Below, piece after piece: positions 28,001-34,583 of a DNA stretch of 34,636 bases (positions within the stretch are counted from its first letter, which is position 1; every line of letters begins with the position of its first letter). The stretch is from Amniculibacterium aquaticum (GTDB lineage Bacteria > Bacteroidota > Bacteroidia > Flavobacteriales > Weeksellaceae), in assembly GCF_003852705.1 (NCBI RefSeq), contig NZ_REFA01000024.1, forward strand, positions 1 through 34,636, given 5' to 3'. The notes under the pieces were generated by a model. It saw only the letters and a list, made by a program, of their open reading frames with translations, ran no database searches and was not told where the DNA came from. A program made the translations under genes and the position numbers.

Positions 28001-28540
28001 AATCCATCTTTGGTTGTCGTTTTCGTGATATTCATTTTCCCATTTGGTGATGAGCCAAACAATCAAAGCAATAAACATGGAAGCCATAGAATATACTTCG
28101 CCTTCCACAGCCGAATACCAGAATGTGTCCGAAAAGGTAAAGGCTAAAGCACCGATAAGTCCTGAAAATAAAATGGAAATTTCTTGGTGTTTTGTGATCT
28201 CATCAAAATCTTTGTTTAGAAGTCTTCTTACCAAATGCGTGATGGTCCAAAACAAAAATAAAATGGTAAATGCACTAAACAAAGCCGACATGGCATTGAT
28301 CACAATGGAGTACAGTTCGCCTTGTCCCATGGCAAAAATCGCCGCTACGGCTCCAACCAATTGAAAGAGAGCCGCTCCAGGAGCGTGGGTAACTTGAAGT
28401 TTTACAGCGGATGAAATGTATTCGCCACAGTCCCAAAAACTGAAACTCCTTTCCATGGTGCTAAGGTAAGTGGTTAGTGCAATGATGAAAACAACCCATC
28501 CCAAAAGGGTGTTCCATTTTTTAAATGTCCAATTTTTCAT
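25055..28540 (-). CDS. DUF2723-family membrane protein (GT-C / protein O-mannosyltransferase-like)
   Basis: A 1161-residue protein. The N-terminus (about 10-330) is strongly hydrophobic with the DUF2723 signature FSFWDCGEYISSAVKLQVTH (Asp37, Glu40 in the first external loop) and HAPGAALFQLVGA. A second membrane block lies about 560-690 (KPFEPRERDYAMVGSFYAFAIW). Between and after these are large soluble regions, including VYGDNDTYPVWAIQE, and the C-terminus (about 1000-1150) looks helical and TPR-like. The family is present in nearly all Bacteroidota, is classed with GT-C glycosyltransferases and is expected to move a sugar from a polyprenyl carrier to protein or glycan outside the inner membrane. 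Its exact reaction is not known to me. The gene is monocistronic, ending in a terminator, with the other GT-C-like gene next downstream. Confidence 0.85.
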   Translation of the reverse strand: MKNWTFKKWNTLLGWVVFIIALTTYLSTMERSFSFWDCGEYISSAVKLQVTHAPGAALFQLVGAVAAIFAMGQGELYSIVINAMSALFSAFTILFLFWTITHLVRRLLNKDFDEITKHQEISILFSGLIGALAFTFSDTFWYSAVEGEVYSMASMFIALIVWLITKWENEYHENDNQRWIILIFFVTGLSVGVHMMCMLAIPAVCLVYYARNYTFSWKSFIWANAITLVVLSFVFKIIFPVIMTFFGKTEIFAVNGLGLPFHSGTIIAFILLILASYFAVKYANKSGRKIIQTIALSVVFMIIGFSCWLVIPIRANANPPMNLNDPDNAIGMLDYYNRVQYGDWPTIYGQNYTAYLDANGIEKNEDGSYKSVDKGVIYEKDEQSGEYREVGRRFDYVYNPAHVSFMPRMFNESQDVMSNYISMYGAPDFTFNYSNEAIADSPEAKQIFEDLRSKYEDKSIKLEDYLQAKKYDLINVQRPSLSQNLDYFFTFQNGYYFVRYLLWNFVGRQNDLEGNMENTKGNWISGIPFIDQANVGDMSKMPAKFNNESTVKFFFLPLLLGLIGFFFQLNRDFGRFYAILSLFVLTSIGIVFYTGVKPFEPRERDYAMVGSFYAFAIWIGLGAAAILWFIQQKIKSNGINIVAGVILLGIPLMMGFQNYTPHNRSGREAAHDYAYSVLKSLPKNDIIFVYGDNDTYPVWAIQETENFRDDVKVVNFTLLSTPWNIDQVKRRTYNAMPVPSVLSHNEYREGTNDQIYLMTPNDWKGIFDNLQEQGAPETAFAGFRKFITQDSMTMKEAINFIKHKSAEKDEILKMIFGEEKYEKFNFLPVSKFILPVNKENAVKAGIITAKDAALAADQIVIDYKKSSMFKNNLMLMDILANFDWKRPISFSNGGIYDDENVFFLQNYLQMDGFSFRLVPIYTKQDASGEIGRVDGNQLYQVVKNFKWGNFKDLNVHFDETCTSNIITYRSTASRAAQALAKMGEKQKATELLDLANAEIPASKYSDVRSLSYLVTGYIASGQEAKGLKMADELKKTIFKEYDYYLGLSAKEQKFVKREMRVKPMEYSLVVSAVADAYERMGQKDKAYDYISKSLTPIDKRFNEFVKDLEMIGKEKAMKESEKVQNITPFYQYLFDVMDPYDSTYSKEKESQITNAIIKVTQ

Positions 28541-28914
28541 GATTTATTTATACAATTCTGCGAAAATAGTATTTTTCAATCATTTATTTGGAATTTTTAG
28601 TGAGAATCAAATCTTTTTAAAAGTATTTTAATCTTTTGAAAGTTTTTAATTTTATCACTCACTTTCTTGAAAGCTTAACGCCTTGATTTTTAGTTTTCAG
28701 TGAATAAGTATTTCAGATGTTTTTATCTAAATTAAGTGTGGTGAGTGATTTTTATTAAAAAATGGTTTGATTTTTGCAACCGAAAAGTGTTTTATAAATA
28801 TTTGTAATTGTACTGTTTGTAGGTTTTTGAAAATTTTATTGACTTAAATCACAAGAATAAAAATATTTTTTTTATACTTTTGCAAACGGTTTTTTAGAGA
28901 AAAATGATAATATA
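28541..28914. other. Divergent intergenic region between the DUF2723 and sulfonolipid genes
   Basis: These 374 bp are AT-rich and hold no gene I can support. The right end has a -7 box (28875-28882) for the plus-strand gene. A near-match TATTTTCG on the minus strand (28568-28561) may serve the DUF2723 gene. In the middle, ATCACTCAC (28654-28662) is exactly inverted at 28741-28749 as GTGAGTGAT, 78 bp apart, and a small palindrome CTTTCTTGAAAG sits at 28662-28673. These could be operator or looping sites. Confidence 0.45.
28875..28882 (+). promoter_or_regulatory. -7 box of the cysteate-synthase-like gene
   Basis: TACTTTTG matches TAnnTTTG exactly, 32 bp before the start codon, followed by GCAAAC as often seen after such boxes. 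No TTG lies 19 bp upstream. Confidence 0.6.
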
Positions 28915-29952
28915 ATGACTAATGTTCACGATAACATTTTAGGATTAATTGGGAATACTCCGTTAGTAAAATTGAATGAAGTAACCAAACAATGTCCTGC
29001 AAAAGTTTATGCTAAATTAGAATCATATAATCCTGGGCACTCCACCAAAGACAGAATCGCTCTTCATATTATTGAAGCGGCAGAAAAAAAAGGTCTTTTG
29101 AAGCCCGGTTCAACTATTGTGGAAACAACTTCTGGGAATACAGGGTTCTCCATTGCTATGGTCAGCATCATCAAAGGATACAAATGCATCTTATCCGTAA
29201 GTGATAAAACCAAAGCCGAAAAGATTGCCTACCTTAAAGCTTTAGGTGCCGAAGTTCATATTTGTCCGGCCTCCGTTCCAGCAGATGACCCAAGATCCTA
29301 TTACGAAGTTGCTAAAAGAATTGCTGCAGAAACTCCAAATTCTATTTACATCAATCAATATTTTAATGAATTGAATATTGATGCGCATTACCAAACAACA
29401 GGCCCTGAACTTTGGGAGCAAACCGAAGGTAAAATTACTCACATCTTGGCTTGTACCGGTACCGGTGGGACTCTTTCCGGAACTGCAAAGTTTCTAAAAG
29501 AAAAAAATCCAAACATCAAAGTAATCGGTGTAGATGCCGACGGTTCAATATTGAAAACCTACCACGAAACTGGAAAAATTGATCATTCTGAAATTCATTC
29601 CTACCAGATCGAAGGTCTTGGGAAAAATTTAATTCCTTCAGCTTTGTTGTTTGATAAAGTAGATGAATTTGTTCGTGTTAATGACGAAATGTCCGCATAT
29701 TGCACCAGAGAAATTGCATTAAAGGAAGCTATTTTGGGAGGTTATACCACAGGAGCTGTACTGCAAGCGTTCAAACAATATTCAGAAGACAATCAATTAT
29801 CAGAAAATGATTTGGTAGTTTTAATTTTCCCAGATCACGGTTCCCGATACATCACAAAAGTGTACAGCGATCAATGGATGGCGGATCAAGGTTTCGTAAA
29901 TAATTGTGTTCACAATTATGACGAGGTTTTTAAAACAGAAGTTGTAAAATAA
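28915..29952 (+). CDS. PLP-dependent cysteine-synthase-family enzyme, probable cysteate synthase
   Basis: A 345-residue fold-type II enzyme. Seen: IGNTPLVKLNE (12-22), the PLP lysine Lys45 in NPGHSTKDR, the substrate loop TSGNTG (72-77), the phosphate-binding loop GTGGT (182-186), and FPDHGSRYITKVYSDQWM near the end, as in cystathionine beta-synthase and cysteine synthase. By motif alone it could be a cysteine synthase or cystathionine beta-synthase. The next gene is a serine-palmitoyltransferase-like enzyme, and in Bacteroidota sulfonolipid synthesis a cysteine-synthase-like cysteate synthase works with such an enzyme. I therefore infer that it makes L-cysteate from an activated serine (O-phosphoserine) and sulfite. 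There are no CBS or heme domains. The reading frame starts with ATG without a Shine-Dalgarno sequence. Confidence 0.8.
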   Translation: MTNVHDNILGLIGNTPLVKLNEVTKQCPAKVYAKLESYNPGHSTKDRIALHIIEAAEKKGLLKPGSTIVETTSGNTGFSIAMVSIIKGYKCILSVSDKTKAEKIAYLKALGAEVHICPASVPADDPRSYYEVAKRIAAETPNSIYINQYFNELNIDAHYQTTGPELWEQTEGKITHILACTGTGGTLSGTAKFLKEKNPNIKVIGVDADGSILKTYHETGKIDHSEIHSYQIEGLGKNLIPSALLFDKVDEFVRVNDEMSAYCTREIALKEAILGGYTTGAVLQAFKQYSEDNQLSENDLVVLIFPDHGSRYITKVYSDQWMADQGFVNNCVHNYDEVFKTEVVK

Positions 29953-29965
29953 TAATGAATAACAA

Positions 29966-30012
29966 AAACATAAATCAGTCTTTTACTCACCGTGAAAGAC
30001 TGATTTATGTTT
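29966..30012 (+). terminator. 18-bp perfect inverted repeat between the two sulfonolipid genes
   Basis: AAACATAAATCAGTCTTT (29966-29983) is perfectly complementary to 29995-30012, with an 11-nt loop. It lies 13 bp after the first gene and 34 bp before the second. The 3' side has only three T, then AATAATTAATAAAAAA, so it is a poor classical terminator. It could be a partial terminator, an mRNA stabiliser or a protein site. Confidence 0.5.
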
Positions 30013-30046
30013 AATAATTAATAAAAAATTAATAAAAATTCGCAAA

Positions 30047-31321
30047 ATGATAGATATTTTCGATAGAATAAAACAGAATCCTGGTCCTCTAGGACAATTT
30101 GCAGATTACGGAGAAGGGTATTTTATTTTCCCAAGATTAGACGGTCCTATCGGACCTAGAATGAAATTTCAAGGTAAAGAAGTGATTTTTTGGTCGGCCA
30201 ACGACTATTTAGGACTTTGCAACCACCCGGAAGTTTTAGAAACCGATGCCAAAGCTGCTGCAGAATACGGAATGTTTTATCCTATGGGAGCCAGAGCCAT
30301 GTCCGGAGAAACCGATAACCACCTGAAACTGGAAAAAGAACTAGCAGAATTTGTACAAAAAGATTCGGCATATCTTCTAAATTTCGGATATCAAGGGATG
30401 GTATCTACTATTGATGCTCTTGTCTCCAGACACGATGTTATCGTTTACGACTCCAACTCTCATGCGTGTATTGTAGATGGGGTTAGATTGCACATGGGAA
30501 AAAGCTTTATGTTCCGTCATAACGATATGGACAGCTTCGAAAAAAACATCAAAAGAGCAACAAAAGTAGCCGAAGAAAACGGTGGCGGTATCTTGGTAAT
30601 CACCGAAGGTGTTTTTGGGATGACTGGACAACAAGGAAAACTGAAAGAAATTGTAGCGTTTAAAAAACAATATCCTTTCCGTCTATTGGTCGATGACGCT
30701 CACGGTTTCGGAACCTTGGGGAAAACAGGTGCCGGAGCTGGAGAAGAGCAAGGTTGCCAAGACGAAATCGATGTGTATTTCTCTACTTTTGCCAAATCCA
30801 TGGCAGGATTCGGAGCATTTTTGGCCGGAAACAAAGAAATCATCAGATACCTAAAATTCAACCTTCGCTCTCAGATTTTTGCAAAATCCCTTACCATGCC
30901 AATGGTTTTGGGCGGATTGAAAAGATTGGAATTGCTAAGAACAAGACCAGAAATTAAAGCCAAACTTTGGGAAAATGTAAACAAACTTCAAAGTGGTTTG
31001 ATAGAAAGAGGATTCAACTTAGGGAATACCAATACCTGTGTAACTCCGGTTTTCATGCAAGGAAGCCCCGTGGAAGCTACACTTTTGGTAAAAGATCTTA
31101 GAGAGAATTTCGGTATTTTTACCTCTGTGGTGGTCTATCCCGTTATTCCTAAAGGTATGATTTTGTTGAGACTGATCCCTACTGCTTCTCACACCGATTC
31201 CGAAATCAACGAAACACTAGCTGCTTTTGAAGCCATCCATGACAAATTGGTTTCTGGACAATACAAACAGCAAGCTGAACAATATTTGAAAGAAAATAAT
31301 TTGAGTTTCAAAGAAATTTAA
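30047..31321 (+). CDS. Alpha-oxoamine synthase family enzyme, probable cysteate fatty acyltransferase (capnine synthesis)
   Basis: A 424-residue fold-type I PLP enzyme of the family of serine palmitoyltransferase, KBL and AONS, which condense an amino acid with acyl-CoA or acyl-ACP and release CO2. Seen: FWSANDYLGLCNHPEV (48-63), GARAMSGETDNHLKLE (81-96), YDSNSHACIVDG (134-145), DDAHGFGTLGKTG (216-228), and the PLP lysine Lys250 in STFAKSMAGFGAF. Its N-terminus (FDRIKQNPGPLGQFADYGEGYF) resembles the flavobacterial proteins shown to act as cysteate fatty acyltransferase in capnine (sulfonolipid) synthesis, as I recall. The upstream cysteine-synthase-like gene supports this. Alternative: serine palmitoyltransferase for sphingolipids. 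No ketoreductase or N-acyltransferase gene is present next to it. A terminator follows. Confidence 0.82.
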   Translation: MIDIFDRIKQNPGPLGQFADYGEGYFIFPRLDGPIGPRMKFQGKEVIFWSANDYLGLCNHPEVLETDAKAAAEYGMFYPMGARAMSGETDNHLKLEKELAEFVQKDSAYLLNFGYQGMVSTIDALVSRHDVIVYDSNSHACIVDGVRLHMGKSFMFRHNDMDSFEKNIKRATKVAEENGGGILVITEGVFGMTGQQGKLKEIVAFKKQYPFRLLVDDAHGFGTLGKTGAGAGEEQGCQDEIDVYFSTFAKSMAGFGAFLAGNKEIIRYLKFNLRSQIFAKSLTMPMVLGGLKRLELLRTRPEIKAKLWENVNKLQSGLIERGFNLGNTNTCVTPVFMQGSPVEATLLVKDLRENFGIFTSVVVYPVIPKGMILLRLIPTASHTDSEINETLAAFEAIHDKLVSGQYKQQAEQYLKENNLSFKEI

Positions 31322-31345
31322 TTTATTTTTGAATTAACTTAACTG

Positions 31346-31388
31346 CCCGATTTATTTAACTTTAATAAAAATAAATCGGGTATTTTTA
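31346..31388 (+). terminator. Terminator of the acyltransferase gene
   Basis: The perfect 12-bp stem CCCGATTTATTT / AAATAAATCGGG with an 11-nt loop is followed by TATTTTTA. Confidence 0.85.
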
Positions 31389-31408
31389 TGAAATAAAACA
31401 ACCAATTG

Positions 31409-32500
31409 ATGAAAGAAAATCCAAAAATTACAATCATCTTTATTCTACCGGATCTGGAAACGGGTGGTGCAGAACGCATTGTCGTGTCTTTGGCCAATCA
31501 TTTACCAAGAGAAATTTTTATTCCAAAAATTTTGCTCCTACGAAAAGAAGGAGGGTATCTTTCTTTTGTAAAAGACGATGTTGAAATTATTGATCTCAAA
31601 ACACAACGCATTCGCAACGGTTTGCTTCCAATTCTAAAAGAAATTAGAATAAGAAAACCCGAATTGGTCTTTTCTGGTTTTGGAGAGGTGAATGCCTATC
31701 TGTCTTTTTTTGTGAAATTTTTCCCAAAAACAAAATTTATCGCCAGAGAAACCAATGTAGTTTCCCAACATGTAACAAGAAAAGAAATTCGGTTTTTTTA
31801 TAAATTCTACAACAATTACCACAAAATTATTTGCCAAAGCGACGATATGAAACAGGATTTGCTCCAAAATTTTCATATTCAAAATTCAAAAACAGTGAAA
31901 ATCAACAATCCTGTAGATTTTGATTTTATCGAAAAGCAAAGTCGTGATGCTTTGGCTCCGCAAAAATTTTCTTCTGATTTCAAAAATGTTGTTGCAATCG
32001 GAAATTTGTCATCAAGAAAAGGTTTTGATCTCTTGTTAAATGTTTTTGCCCGTCTGAAAAATGAAAAAATCCTCTTGCACATCCTCGGAGATGGTCGTGA
32101 TAAAGAATTGCTGTTGAATTTAAAAAAAGAATTAGGATTAGAAAATGTAATCTTTCATGGACAACAGAAAAATCCGTATCAATTTTTGAAGCATGCCGAT
32201 TTATTTGTTCTTTCCTCTCGTTACGAGGGTTTCCCCAATGTACTTTTAGAGGCCGGTGCCTGTGGGACTTATTCCTTAGCCAACGATTGTCCGGGTGGGA
32301 TTAGAGAAATTATCCTTCCGAATATTAACGGAGAAATAGAATATATTGAACAACCTGAAGCTTTTGCAGAAAAAATTAAAAGCATTCTTCAAAAAAAGTT
32401 CAATAGAGAAACGGTTAAAGAATCGATCAGATCTCGATTTTCTAAAGAAATTATTTTTCAAAGCTATTTTAATTTATTTCAAGATTTTAGAAATTGGTAA
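31409..32500 (+). CDS. GT4-family glycosyltransferase
   Basis: A 363-residue retaining GT-B glycosyltransferase. Seen: the N-terminal donor-facing loop DLETGGAERIVVSLAN (15-30), the inter-domain region NPVDFDF, the C-domain opening VAIGNLSSRKGFDLLL, LHILGDGRDKELL, GQQKNPYQFLKHADLFVLSSRYEGFPNVLLEA with the E-x7-E pair Glu273/Glu281 that binds the nucleotide sugar, and NDCPGGIREI. No signal peptide or membrane segment is present, so it acts at the cytoplasmic face. Its sugar and acceptor are unknown; lipopolysaccharide or other surface glycans are likely. The ATG at 31409 is used; a TTG directly before it is unlikely. There is a terminator on the upstream side. No other polysaccharide gene is adjacent, so this is an isolated transferase. 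Confidence 0.88.
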   Translation: MKENPKITIIFILPDLETGGAERIVVSLANHLPREIFIPKILLLRKEGGYLSFVKDDVEIIDLKTQRIRNGLLPILKEIRIRKPELVFSGFGEVNAYLSFFVKFFPKTKFIARETNVVSQHVTRKEIRFFYKFYNNYHKIICQSDDMKQDLLQNFHIQNSKTVKINNPVDFDFIEKQSRDALAPQKFSSDFKNVVAIGNLSSRKGFDLLLNVFARLKNEKILLHILGDGRDKELLLNLKKELGLENVIFHGQQKNPYQFLKHADLFVLSSRYEGFPNVLLEAGACGTYSLANDCPGGIREIILPNINGEIEYIEQPEAFAEKIKSILQKKFNRETVKESIRSRFSKEIIFQSYFNLFQDFRNW

Positions 32501-32599
32501 TTTTTATTTTCTTGTAAAACTACCTTGTGATTTGTCATTCTAATCAATCAAATTTTTGTAAATTCGCCAAAAATTAATTTTAATAAAAAATACATAAAA

Positions 32600-34003
32600 A
32601 TGTCACAGTTTGATGTTACCGTAATCGGTTCTGGTCCTGGTGGATATGTTGCAGCAATCCGTGCTGCTCAATTGGGTTTCAAAACAGCAATTATAGAAAA
32701 ATATCCAACCATGGGTGGGACTTGTCTCAATGTAGGGTGCATCCCTTCCAAAGCATTGTTGGATAGTTCAGAACATTTCGAAAAAGCAAAACATGAATTT
32801 GCAGACTACGGAATTATCATCAACGAGCCTAAAGTAGATTTGGCTAAAATGATCGCCAGAAAAGATGCGGTTGTTGATCAAACTACAAAAGGAATTAGCT
32901 TTTTGATGGATAAAAATAAAGTAACCGTTTTCGAAGGTATCGGTAGCTTCGAGTCGGCTACTCAGATCAGAGTAACCAAAAACGACGGTTCTTCAGAAAC
33001 TATCGAGTCCAAATACACCATCATCGCAACCGGTTCCAAGCCTTCTTCTTTGCCATTTATCAACATCGATAAAGAAAGAATCATCACCTCTACCGAAGCA
33101 CTTAAGATGAAAGAAGTGCCGGAACACATGTTGGTTATTGGTGGTGGAGTTATTGGTCTAGAGTTGGGTTCTGTATATCTTAGGTTAGGAGCTAAAGTCA
33201 CAGTAATCGAATTTATGGATAAGATAATCCCGGGTATGGACGGTGCTTTGTCCAAAGAACTACAAAAAGTACTTAAAAAACAAGGAATGAAATTCGAACT
33301 TTCTACAGCCGTTTCTGGTGTCGAAAGAAATGGAGATGCAGTTAAAGTTTCAGCAAAAAACAAAAAAGGCGAAGAAGTTGTTTTCGAAGGAGATTATTGT
33401 TTGGTCTCTGTAGGTAGAAAACCATTCACAGACGGACTAGGATTAGAAAAAGTAGGAGTAGAGCTGGATGAAAGAGGTAGAGTAAAAACCAACGACCACT
33501 TACAGACCAATATTTCTAACATTTATGCCATCGGAGATGTCGTGAAAGGAGCAATGCTTGCACACAAAGCCGAAGAAGAAGGGGTATTTGTTGTAGAAAC
33601 TTTAGCCGGACAAAAACCGCATATCAATTATAACCTTATTCCAGGTGTTGTGTACACTTGGCCAGAAGTTGCCGGAGTAGGTAAGACCGAAGAGCAATTG
33701 AAAGCAGAAGGTGCCGCATACAAAGTGGGGAACTTCCCTATGAGAGCATTGGGTAGAAGCCGTGCCTCTGGAGATACCGATGGTTTTGTAAAAATATTGG
33801 CCGACGAAAAAACCGACGAAATCCTAGGATTCCACATCATCGGAGCTCGTGCAGCCGATCTAATTGCAGAAGGAGTTACCGCAATGGAGTTTCGTGCAAG
33901 CGCCGAAGACCTAACCCGTATGTCGCACGCGCATCCAACTTATGCAGAAGCCATTAAGGAAGCAGCATTAGACGCAACTGGCAAAAGAGCCATTCATATG
34001 TAA
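32600..34003 (+). CDS. lpdA: Dihydrolipoyl dehydrogenase (E3)
   Basis: This 467-residue flavoprotein reoxidises dihydrolipoamide of the 2-oxoacid dehydrogenase complexes and the glycine cleavage system with NAD+. Seen: the FAD-binding GSGPGGYVAAI (10-20), the redox disulfide GGTCLNVGCIPSK (Cys42, Cys47), the NAD-binding GGGVIGLELGSVYLRLG, the second FAD segment IYAIGDVVKGAMLAHKAEEEG, and the C-terminal catalytic dyad His445-Glu450 in HAHPTYAE. Length and order are those of the standard enzyme, with no lipoyl domain fused to the N-terminus. No E1 or E2 genes are nearby, so E3 is probably shared between complexes. A near-match -7 box TAAATTCG lies at 32559-32566. A terminator follows. Confidence 0.97.
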   Translation: MSQFDVTVIGSGPGGYVAAIRAAQLGFKTAIIEKYPTMGGTCLNVGCIPSKALLDSSEHFEKAKHEFADYGIIINEPKVDLAKMIARKDAVVDQTTKGISFLMDKNKVTVFEGIGSFESATQIRVTKNDGSSETIESKYTIIATGSKPSSLPFINIDKERIITSTEALKMKEVPEHMLVIGGGVIGLELGSVYLRLGAKVTVIEFMDKIIPGMDGALSKELQKVLKKQGMKFELSTAVSGVERNGDAVKVSAKNKKGEEVVFEGDYCLVSVGRKPFTDGLGLEKVGVELDERGRVKTNDHLQTNISNIYAIGDVVKGAMLAHKAEEEGVFVVETLAGQKPHINYNLIPGVVYTWPEVAGVGKTEEQLKAEGAAYKVGNFPMRALGRSRASGDTDGFVKILADEKTDEILGFHIIGARAADLIAEGVTAMEFRASAEDLTRMSHAHPTYAEAIKEAALDATGKRAIHM

Positions 34004-34026
34004 TATCCAGTCACATACTTATATAA

Positions 34027-34056
34027 AAAGAGAGACATTTTTTGTTTCTCTTTTTT
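34027..34056 (+). terminator. Terminator of lpdA
   Basis: The 10-bp stem AAAGAGAGAC / GTTTCTCTTT (one G-T) with loop ATTTTTT is followed by six T. Confidence 0.85.
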
Positions 34057-34062
34057 ATTTGG

Positions 34063-34165
34063 GCACCTATTCCGCCCTCCGTTCCCGCTTTTTTATTTTT
34101 TTTGCAACCAAGCAGCCTTCAAAAGCAAAAAAAAAATAAAAAGAGCTCCACTCAGGTCGGGGTGC
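34063..34165. other. Long foldable intergenic element
   Basis: The 103 bp can close into one long hairpin. Outer GCACC (34063-34067) pairs with GGTGC (34161-34165); after a 4-nt bulge CCGCCCT (34072-34078) pairs with AGGTCGG (34154-34160) with one mismatch; inside, T6-A-T8-GC (34089-34105) pairs with GC-A10-T-A5 (34125-34142); the apical loop is 19 nt. It can form on either strand. The minus strand also has a 28-codon frame (34179-34093) that I regard as chance. I believe similar elements recur between genes in Flavobacteriales, but I cannot check this. Confidence 0.5.
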
Positions 34166-34166
34166 G

Positions 34167-34293
34167 ACATCTCACTCATCTAATATTCTAGATTAACAAA
34201 TTAACGAATATTCAACTTCACCCTCCTTCAAGGATTCACTATCCTTGAAGGATTTTATTCAGTACCGCCAATACTTCTCCATTATTTAAATCG
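34167..34293. repeat. Tandem intergenic repeat, copy 1 (127 bp)
   Basis: The copy begins ACATCTCACTCATCTAATAT and contains GAATATTCAACTTCACCC, then a perfect 11-bp palindrome CCTTCAAGGAT / ATCCTTGAAGG with a 5-nt loop, then TTTATTCAGTACCGCCAAT and a TTTAAA-like end. Copies 2 and 3 follow directly. Confidence 0.9.
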
Positions 34294-34455
34294 ACATCTC
34301 ACTCATCTAATATTAAGATCAACATCAACATCAACATCAACATCAACATCAGCATCAACATATTCACGAATATTCAACTTCACCCACCTTCAAGGATTCC
34401 CCATCCTTGAAGGCGTTTATTCAGTACCACCAATTTTTCTCCTTCGTTTAAAGCA
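34294..34455. repeat. Tandem intergenic repeat, copy 2 (162 bp, with inserted hexamer array)
   Basis: It has the same order of blocks as copy 1. The segment after TCTAATATT is replaced by an (ATCAAC)n microsatellite, making it 35 bp longer. The palindrome arms are intact (CCTTCAAGGAT / ATCCTTGAAGG) and only the loop differs. Confidence 0.9.
34318..34359. repeat. Hexamer microsatellite ATCAAC x7
   Basis: Seven ATCAAC units in a row, the sixth being ATCAGC, lie inside copy 2 of the larger repeat. Such arrays arise by slippage. Confidence 0.95.
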
Positions 34456-34583
34456 ACATCTCACTCATCTAATATTCTAGATTAACAAATTAACGAATAT
34501 TCAACTTCACCCTCCTTCAAGGATTCACCATTCTTGAAGGAGTTTATTCAGTACCGCCAATAATTCCCCACCATTTAAAGCGA
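34456..34583. repeat. Tandem intergenic repeat, copy 3 (about 128 bp)
   Basis: Nearly identical to copy 1 over its first 70 bp. The palindrome has one change (ATTCTTGAAGG), which keeps pairing in plus-strand RNA as a G-U but breaks it in minus-strand RNA. After it, 53 bp of simple A/C-rich sequence (ACCAAACACC repeats) run to the window end, with no gene visible. Confidence 0.88.

Noticed and set aside
34093-34179. Minus-strand 28-codon frame beginning MSEMSHPDLSGALF
   Set aside because: It lies across the foldable element, is low-complexity in its second half, and has no promoter box or family resemblance I can defend.
34167-34583. CRISPR array
   Set aside because: The repeat units are over 120 bp, differ in length, have no unique spacers of even size, and no cas gene is present.
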